Positions 6,121 through 10,241 of a DNA stretch of 10,241 nt are shown here, piece by piece (positions within the stretch are counted from its first letter, which is position 1; each line of letters begins with the position of its first letter). The notes beneath the pieces were generated by a model. That model searched no databases, had not been told where the DNA came from, and saw only the letters and a list, made by a program, of their open reading frames with translations. Origin of the DNA: an uncultured Corynebacterium sp. (GTDB lineage: Bacteria > Actinomycetota > Actinomycetes > Mycobacteriales > Mycobacteriaceae); the NCBI GenBank assembly GCA_946222625.1, contig CAMILJ010000065.1:1-10241 (forward strand), in the 5' to 3' direction. The position numbers and the translations under genes are program-made.

Positions 6121-6804
6121 CTAGCGAGCGCGGCGGGCTAGGTGCTCGGTATCGACGATGAGTACTGACTTGCCCTCCAGGCGGATCCAGCCGCGGTGAG
6201 CGAAGGTGGCCAGCGCCTTGTTCACGGTCTCACGGGAAGCGCCGACGAGCTGGGCGATCTCTTCCTGGGTGAGGTCGTGGTTAACACGCAGCGCGCCGCC
6301 CTCTTGCATACCGAAGCGGTTAGCTAGCTGCAGCAGGGTCTTGGCTACGCGGCCCGGCACGTCGGTGAAGATGAGGTCCGCCAGGTTGGCGTTCGTGCGG
6401 CGCAGACGGCGGGCCAGCACGCGAAGAAGCTGCTGAGCAATCGCCGGATGATCGGCCACCCACTGCTTGAGCATCTCCGAGTTCATCGTGGCTGCGGTGA
6501 CCTCGGTGACGCAGACAGCGGAAGAGGTGCGCGGGCCCGGATCGAAGATGGAGAGCTCGCCGAACATATCGGACGGACCCATCACGGTCAGCAAGTTCTC
6601 GCGGCCATCCGGGGCGTGGCGGGCGAGCTTAATCTTGCCCGAGGTGATGATGTAGAGGCGGTCTCCCGGCTCACCTTCTTCGAAGATGGTGGTGCCGCGC
6701 GGGAAACGGACGGTTTCCATCTGCTCAATGAGGTTCTGCACTGCTACCGGATCGACACCCTGGAAAATACCAGCGCGGGAGAGAATGTCCTGTACGCCTT
6801 CCAC
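6121..6804 (-). CDS. glxR: cAMP-responsive global regulator GlxR (CRP/FNR family)
   Basis: This 227-residue protein has the length I recall for C. glutamicum GlxR and closely resembles mycobacterial CRP. It has an N-terminal cyclic-nucleotide jelly roll with FPRGTTIFEEGEPGDRLYII and the phosphate-binding cassette FGELSIFDPGPRTSSA (81-96, with E83, R92, T93 and S94 placed for cAMP). A long dimer helix covers about 110-138. A winged helix-turn-helix follows, LTQEEIAQLVGASRETVNKAL (178-198), with RET for base contact. In Corynebacterium it controls genes for carbon metabolism, respiration and cell-wall growth. The GTG start has AAGGAG 5 bases upstream. A TATGAT -10 element and a CRP-like palindrome lie about 110 bases upstream, pointing to self-regulation. 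Confidence 0.97.
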   Translation of the reverse strand: MEGVQDILSRAGIFQGVDPVAVQNLIEQMETVRFPRGTTIFEEGEPGDRLYIITSGKIKLARHAPDGRENLLTVMGPSDMFGELSIFDPGPRTSSAVCVTEVTAATMNSEMLKQWVADHPAIAQQLLRVLARRLRRTNANLADLIFTDVPGRVAKTLLQLANRFGMQEGGALRVNHDLTQEEIAQLVGASRETVNKALATFAHRGWIRLEGKSVLIVDTEHLARRAR

Positions 6805-6903
6805 TGTTACTCCTTAAAGCCTGCGTAGCGAGGAAAACACGGTGACGCAAGCTGGTTTGGTTTATTTTGACGCACCTAGTCTCCAGTGCGCCACGAGGCA
6901 CTG
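6805..6903 (-). promoter_or_regulatory. Structured glxR leader with 5' hairpin and direct repeats
   Basis: If transcription starts just after the -10 at 6910-6915, the mRNA has a leader of about 100 bases. Its first bases form a perfect 6-bp hairpin with arms CAGTGC and GCACTG (6884-6903). Further on, TGACGCA (plus-strand sense) occurs twice, at 6843-6849 and 6868-6874, 25 bases apart. The Shine-Dalgarno AAGGAG is at 6810-6815. No match to a known riboswitch is recognised. Confidence 0.4.
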
Positions 6904-6909
6904 CACAAT

Positions 6910-6915
6910 ATCATA
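6910..6915 (-). promoter_or_regulatory. Putative glxR -10 element
   Basis: TATGAT on the minus strand matches 5 of 6 bases of TATAAT. No good -35 is seen, which fits a promoter governed by the adjacent palindrome. Confidence 0.5.
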
Positions 6916-6916
6916 C

Positions 6917-6932
6917 AGTGTAATTAGTCACT
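6917..6932. promoter_or_regulatory. Candidate GlxR operator in the glxR promoter
   Basis: AGTGTAATTAGTCACT has the 16-bp spacing of the GlxR consensus TGTGA-N6-TCACA, with GTG in the left half and TCAC in the right half intact, and AGTG/CACT ends that are mutually complementary. It lies one base upstream of the -10 element, over the -10/-35 spacer, where binding would be expected to block RNA polymerase. Negative self-regulation is therefore inferred. Confidence 0.55.
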
Positions 6933-6941
6933 ATTTCCACC

Positions 6942-6964
6942 AGCGTGAAAAATAATCACACGCT
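6942..6964. repeat. Inverted repeat between glxR promoter and small ORF
   Basis: AGCGTG (6942-6947) and CACGCT (6959-6964) are perfect arms around 11 AT-rich bases. It also contains CGTGA and TCACA, but with 7 bases between them instead of the 6 typical of GlxR sites. It may be an extra regulator site or a 3'-end structure for the small ORF, which stops 14 bases away. Confidence 0.35.
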
Positions 6965-6977
6965 TTAAATAATCTAT

Positions 6978-7076
6978 TTAGTTTTCAAAGGCCGTCGCCT
7001 CAAGTTTCTCCATGAGGATGGCAAACAGTGCGAGGCACAGCGGCACAAAGATGACGAGCGAAATCATACGTCCCAT
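6978..7076 (-). CDS. Putative single-pass membrane microprotein upstream of glxR
   Basis: An ORF of 32 codons (29 if it starts at the second ATG, 7067) reads MGRMISLVIFVPLCLALFAI and then LMEKLEATAFEN. Residues about 5 to 22 form one strongly hydrophobic segment with a short positive N-terminus and an acidic tail, the layout of a small N-in membrane peptide. Third codon positions are mostly G or C, as in real genes here. No Shine-Dalgarno is seen, but TAGAAT (7075-7080) lies exactly 7 bases before the ATG at 7067, which would give a leaderless mRNA. It occupies the gap between glxR and nth, roughly where M. tuberculosis has a larger membrane protein gene (Rv3675). The function is unknown; chance ORF remains possible. 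Confidence 0.5.
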   Translation of the reverse strand: MGRMISLVIFVPLCLALFAILMEKLEATAFEN

Positions 7077-7080
7077 TCTA
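7075..7080 (-). promoter_or_regulatory. Candidate -10 for the small membrane ORF
   Basis: TAGAAT on the minus strand matches TANANT and is followed by 7 bases and ATG at 7067. It would make the first ATG (7076) part of the promoter, so the shorter 29-residue form is preferred if this element is real. Confidence 0.35.
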
Positions 7081-7091
7081 ACTGTCGTCAC

Positions 7092-7097
7092 TAAAAT
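7092..7097 (+). promoter_or_regulatory. Candidate -10 for leaderless nth mRNA
   Basis: TAAAAT matches 5 of 6 consensus bases and is followed by 7 bases (CTTTTTT) and the ATG at 7105. The pyrimidine run rules out a Shine-Dalgarno sequence there, so a leaderless mRNA is the natural reading. Confidence 0.5.
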
Positions 7098-7104
7098 CTT
7101 TTTT

Positions 7105-7764
7105 ATGTCCCCTGACCTTCCCGTGAATCACGACGATGATGCCGAGGCCGCTCGCATCGTTCATATTCGTACTGCCTTGGCGGATGAATATCCCGACGCC
7201 GATTGCGAGCTAGATTTCACCACGCCGCTCGAGCTACTTATTGCTACGGTGCTCTCCGCGCAGTGCACGGACGCCCGCGTCAACCAGGTCACCCCGGAGC
7301 TTTTTGCCCAGTATCCTTCCGCGCCGGACTATGCGGCCGCGGACCGCGCTGACCTCGAACGCATCCTTCGCCCGCTCGGATTTCAACGCACGAAGGCCGG
7401 CCACCTGTTGGGCATCGGAGAGAAACTCGTTGCGGACTTCGATGGGCAGGTACCCCGCGGCATCGATGAGCTCACCACGCTGCCTGGCGTAGGCCGCAAG
7501 ACCGCGCTAGTGGTGCGCGGCAATGCCTTTGGCCTCCCTGGGATTACGGTGGACACCCACGTCACGCGCCTGAGCCAGCGTCTTGGGTTGACCAAAGCGA
7601 AGACCCCGAGGGCGATTGAGAGGGACGTCGCCAAGCGCGTGCCCGAAGAAGAGCACACCGTGTTTTCGCACCGCCTCATTCTCCACGGACGCCGTGTCTG
7701 TACCGCCCGGAAGCCGCAGTGCGCGGCCTGCGTCCTCGCCCCATGGTGCCCGTCACGAGGTTAA
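7105..7764 (+). CDS. nth: Endonuclease III (DNA glycosylase/AP lyase)
   Basis: This 219-residue enzyme removes oxidised pyrimidines and cuts the abasic site in base excision repair. It has ATVLSAQCTDARVNQ near the N-terminus, the helix-hairpin-helix LPGVGRKTA with catalytic Lys132, the catalytic Asp150 in TVDTHVTRL, and a C-terminal [4Fe-4S] cluster loop C199-X6-C206-X2-C209-X5-C215. All key residues are present. The frame is open upstream to an ATG at 7012, but that extension lacks a ribosome binding site, is not Nth-like and overlaps the small ORF on the other strand. ATG 7105, just behind TAAAAT, is therefore preferred. The next gene starts 9 bases after the stop, suggesting one transcript with the three genes downstream. 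Confidence 0.96.
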   Translation: MSPDLPVNHDDDAEAARIVHIRTALADEYPDADCELDFTTPLELLIATVLSAQCTDARVNQVTPELFAQYPSAPDYAAADRADLERILRPLGFQRTKAGHLLGIGEKLVADFDGQVPRGIDELTTLPGVGRKTALVVRGNAFGLPGITVDTHVTRLSQRLGLTKAKTPRAIERDVAKRVPEEEHTVFSHRLILHGRRVCTARKPQCAACVLAPWCPSRG

Positions 7765-7773
7765 GGTGGAGCA

Positions 7774-8343
7774 ATGAGCCAATACTCTCGATGGCCCGGA
7801 TACGTGAAGGCGAGCATCGTTGCCATTGCCGCGTTGGCGGCGCTCGCGTTCGTCGGCGTGGTCAACCTCCTCGAGAACGATGAGCCCGAGGTCGCCGTCC
7901 CCGAGGCACAGGAACAAGAGGTGGCCAAGCGCCCCAAATGCCCCGAGGGACCGCTTGCCGGCGTGGATCTTCCTTGTCTCGGTGCGGCCAGCACCGCTGC
8001 GGCCAAGAACGTCCAAATCGTCACTGTGTGGGCGTGGTGGTGCGAACCGTGCCGCACGGAGCTGCCCTTCTTCGAAGACCTTGCGCGAGCGCACCCGACG
8101 TGGAATGTCGTCGGCGTGCATGCGGACGCGAAGGCCGCCAACGGGGCCGCTCTTCTCAGCGACCTGCAGGTGGATATCCCCAGCTACCAAGACGATGACG
8201 GCACCTTCGCAGGTGAGCTCGGGTTGCCGGGCGTTATCCCCATCACCCTGGTGGTGCGCGATGGCACGGTGGAGGAGAAGTTTGTGAAGCCGTTCGACTC
8301 CGCAAAAGATTTGGAGGAGGCCGTCGAGGAGGTACTCAAGTGA
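7774..8343 (+). CDS. Membrane-anchored thioredoxin-like protein (TlpA/Rv3673c type)
   Basis: This 189-residue protein has a short basic N-terminus, one membrane segment (about 11-33, rich in Ala, Ile and Val), an acidic linker and a thioredoxin fold facing outside. The active site is WWCEPC (C90 and C93), with a cis-proline candidate at P156 in GVIPITLV. A second cysteine pair, C56 and C68, brackets GPLAGVDLP and could form a structural disulphide. It is probably a thiol-disulphide oxidoreductase for exported proteins; whether it oxidises or reduces cannot be read from sequence. GGTGGAG lies 3 bases before the ATG. It follows nth closely and its stop overlaps the start of the Nudix gene by 4 bases (GTGA), so the two are likely coupled. 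Confidence 0.92.
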   Translation: MSQYSRWPGYVKASIVAIAALAALAFVGVVNLLENDEPEVAVPEAQEQEVAKRPKCPEGPLAGVDLPCLGAASTAAAKNVQIVTVWAWWCEPCRTELPFFEDLARAHPTWNVVGVHADAKAANGAALLSDLQVDIPSYQDDDGTFAGELGLPGVIPITLVVRDGTVEEKFVKPFDSAKDLEEAVEEVLK

Positions 8344-9017
8344 GCCGCCTCTTTTCTGCGCATGCCCCGGAGTGGCTGCGCCCGGCGCTCGGGGTTGATA
8401 CAGACAAGGTCCAAGAACGCCTCATTCGGCATGTCCCGGCCGCCAAGCGCCGGCGTGAATCGGCAGTGTTGGTGCTGCTGAAGGGGACGAGTTTTGAGGA
8501 TGGTGAGGTGCTGCTCACGCACCGCTCGCCGTCGCTGCGCTCGCACTCGGGCCAGATTGCCTTTCCCGGCGGGCGTAGGGAGGAGGGGGACGCCTCGCTT
8601 GTCGACGTCGCCCTGCGCGAAGCCGAGGAAGAAACCGGCCTCGACCGCTCCACAGTCACCCCTCTTGAGCAGTGGGGCAAGCTGGACATCCGGGCTACCG
8701 GCAACACCGTGAGCCCGGTCCTGGCGTATTGGCATGAACCGGGGACCGTGTGGCCGGCGAGCCCGGCGGAGACTGACGACGTCTTCACCGTCCCGCTGCG
8801 CGAGTTGGCGGATCCGGCTAACCGCATGATGGTGGGGTTTAGCCGTTGGAAGGGGCCGGCATTTCGGGCGCGGGGATACGTGGTGTGGGGTTTTACCGCG
8901 GGAGTGCTCTCCGGGCTGATGGATCATGCGGGCTGGAGCGTGGAATGGGATAAGAATATGGTTCATGATCTGCGTGACTCACTCAATCGCTCTTTGAATA
9001 ATGAGAGGATAGGCTAG
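8340..9017 (+). CDS. Nudix hydrolase, coenzyme A pyrophosphatase type
   Basis: This 225-residue protein carries the Nudix helix GGRREEGD...ALREAEEETGL (77-101), with the REAEEETG metal site. The box has one residue more than the MutT form, as in CoA pyrophosphatases such as NudL and NUDT7. Directly before it is LLTHRSPSLRSHSGQIAFPG, which fits the LLTxR-x-x-x-LR-x-H-x-GQI-x-FPGG pattern of that subgroup. CoA or a related diphosphate is therefore the likely substrate, not proven. A late GYVVWGFTAGVL is also typical. It corresponds to Rv3672c in position. The GTG start at 8340 overlaps the previous stop codon, which fixes the start. It ends 37 bases before the protease gene. Confidence 0.92.
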   Translation: MSRLFSAHAPEWLRPALGVDTDKVQERLIRHVPAAKRRRESAVLVLLKGTSFEDGEVLLTHRSPSLRSHSGQIAFPGGRREEGDASLVDVALREAEEETGLDRSTVTPLEQWGKLDIRATGNTVSPVLAYWHEPGTVWPASPAETDDVFTVPLRELADPANRMMVGFSRWKGPAFRARGYVVWGFTAGVLSGLMDHAGWSVEWDKNMVHDLRDSLNRSLNNERIG

Positions 9018-9054
9018 TTTCAGCCCCTTTTGCCCTTAAGAAAGTAATTCCTCT

Positions 9055-10241
9055 GTGTCCCTAGCTGTTGACATCCTTATCGTTATTGCTGTGCTCCTCG
9101 CCGTGCGCGTGGGCTGGCGGCAGGGCGCTTTAGCGGCGGTCCTCGCAGCGGTGGGAATTATTGCGGGGTTGGTCTTAGGAACCGTGGTGGCCCCGCTGGT
9201 GATGGGGCTGACGGACCAGGCGGCCGTGCGCTTTTTGCTGGCTGTCGGCGTGCTTATTTTGTTGGTGGGCCTGGGGCAGTTGGTGGGGACGTCGCTTGGC
9301 ATGGCGCTGCGGGACCGCATGCGTACCCGCTCGGGGCAGCGCGTGGATTCGTCGATTGGCGCGGTCTTCCAAGCCGCGGCAGCCATCGTGGTGATTTGGC
9401 TGGTGTCCTTGCCCTTGGCCTCCAACCTGGGCGGCCAGCCGGGGCAGGCGCTGCGTGAGTCGCGTGTGCTGAGCTCGCTGAATGCAGTGGCGCCCTCGCG
9501 CTTGGCGGCGCTGCCGAATGGCTTGGCTGCGCTCCTCAACGAGTCCGGGCTGCCGCCGTTGGTGTCTCCTTGGGAGCGCTCCGGCGCGGAGGTCGAGGTG
9601 GATGCGCCGGCGGTCAACATTGGGGATCCCAAACTTGCAGAACGTGTGCGGCCTTCCGTCATTCACGTGCTGGGTGATGCCGAGGCATGTTCGCGCCGCC
9701 TCATGGGCTCGGGCTTTGTGACGGAGCCGGACTACGTCATCACGAACGCCCACGTTGTGGCGGGCACGGATAAGGTTCGCCTCGATACGGTCCTTGGGCT
9801 CAAGGAAGCGGACGTGGTGTACTACAACTCGGACGTGGACATTGCGGTGCTGCATAGCCCCGGATTGGGATTGGAGCCTTTGCCGTGGGCGGAGCAAGCG
9901 GCTGCTACCGGGGACGATGCCATCGTCTTGGGCTTCCCGCAGTCGGGGCCGTTCACGGCGGAGCCGGCGCGCGTGCGGGATCGCCTTACCATTGCTGGTC
10001 CGGATATCTACTCCACGGGCCGCGTGGAGCGCGATGCGTACACGGTGCGTGGCAGCATCCGGCAGGGCAATTCCGGCGGTCCGATGATCAACCCGGAGGG
10101 CCAGGTGCTGGGAGTTGTGTTTGGTGCCTCCGTGGAGGATTCCGACACGGGCTATGCGCTTACCGCGGACGAGGTGCGCGGCCACGTGGGTGACGTCACG
10201 CAGCTTGTCGACGCCATCCCAACCGGCTCCTGCGTCGGCTA
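9055..10241 (+). CDS. marP: MarP-type membrane serine protease; runs to the window edge
   Basis: The visible 395 codons encode a four-helix, CvpA-like membrane domain (hydrophobic stretches at about 4-18, 26-49, 55-77 and 103-121) followed by an extracytoplasmic chymotrypsin-like protease. The catalytic triad is H233 in TNAHVV, D262 in DVDIAVL and S340 in GNSGGP. C212 and C393 match the disulphide pair known in M. tuberculosis MarP (Rv3671c), which protects against acid and oxidative stress and acts on the peptidoglycan hydrolase RipA. The last two bases are TA after Val-Gly, so the next base probably completes the stop codon, and the protein is essentially whole. The GTG at 9055 is the only suitable early start after the in-frame stop at 9037, although its ribosome binding site is weak. 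Confidence 0.94.
   Translation, partial: MSLAVDILIVIAVLLAVRVGWRQGALAAVLAAVGIIAGLVLGTVVAPLVMGLTDQAAVRFLLAVGVLILLVGLGQLVGTSLGMALRDRMRTRSGQRVDSSIGAVFQAAAAIVVIWLVSLPLASNLGGQPGQALRESRVLSSLNAVAPSRLAALPNGLAALLNESGLPPLVSPWERSGAEVEVDAPAVNIGDPKLAERVRPSVIHVLGDAEACSRRLMGSGFVTEPDYVITNAHVVAGTDKVRLDTVLGLKEADVVYYNSDVDIAVLHSPGLGLEPLPWAEQAAATGDDAIVLGFPQSGPFTAEPARVRDRLTIAGPDIYSTGRVERDAYTVRGSIRQGNSGGPMINPEGQVLGVVFGASVEDSDTGYALTADEVRGHVGDVTQLVDAIPTGSCVG

Noticed and set aside
6942..6964. Second GlxR operator upstream of glxR
   Set aside because: Half-sites CGTGA and TCACA are present but spaced by 7 bases and not the usual 6; kept only as an inverted repeat.
7012..7104. Upstream extension of nth from ATG 7012
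   Set aside because: No ribosome binding site, no similarity to Nth N-termini, and it overlaps the antisense small ORF; ATG 7105 fits a leaderless start.
8184..8966. 260-codon minus-strand frame over the tlpA-like and Nudix genes
   Set aside because: It crosses two well-supported genes with family motifs and shows no domain of its own.
9175..10185. 336-codon open frame on the minus strand opposite marP
   Set aside because: It is Arg/His-rich low-complexity translation, as expected from a shadow frame; the plus strand carries the full serine protease triad.

Overview
The window looks like a chromosomal core segment of a Corynebacterium (moderately high GC; the species cannot be told from this stretch). 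The evidence is a 227-residue CRP-family protein that looks like GlxR, a WhcA/WhiB4-type iron-sulphur regulator, and a gene order that matches, from memory, the Mycobacterium tuberculosis block Rv3683 to Rv3671c: metallophosphoesterase, ponA2, whiB4, RidA-like protein, metallo-beta-lactamase-fold hydrolase, crp, nth, thioredoxin-like protein, Nudix hydrolase, marP. No phage, transposon, CRISPR or defence genes are visible. The protein-coding content is ordinary for this group, and the points of interest are in the non-coding DNA and in one very short ORF.

Layout. The left edge holds a tRNA-Pro(CGG) on the minus strand, cut off at its 3' end, with its promoter just downstream of the metallophosphoesterase gene. 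The metallophosphoesterase (minus) and a YqeY-domain gene (plus) diverge from a very short gap. YqeY converges on a large class A penicillin-binding protein (minus), with a repeat of CTAG-containing palindromes between them. The PBP diverges from whcA across about 185 bases holding three interlocking inverted repeats. After whcA, a tight plus-strand group encodes a DUF4177-like protein of 53 residues, a RidA-like protein (1-base overlap) and a metallo-beta-lactamase-fold hydrolase. It ends at a perfect 36-bp palindromic terminator shared with the convergent glxR. A 300-base gap upstream of glxR holds a likely self-regulatory GlxR site, a structured leader and an ORF of about 30 codons for a single-pass membrane peptide. 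On the plus strand follow nth, a membrane-anchored thioredoxin-like protein, a CoA-pyrophosphatase-type Nudix protein and a MarP-type membrane serine protease that reaches the right edge and probably lacks only the last base of its stop codon.

How the genes fit together. PonA, the thioredoxin-like protein and MarP act outside the membrane on the cell wall and its stress response. WhcA and GlxR are redox and cAMP regulators. Nth, Nudix, RidA and the hydrolase are housekeeping or damage-repair enzymes. A recurring pattern is a TANNNT hexamer exactly 7 bases before a start codon at several genes without a convincing ribosome binding site, which points to widespread leaderless transcription.
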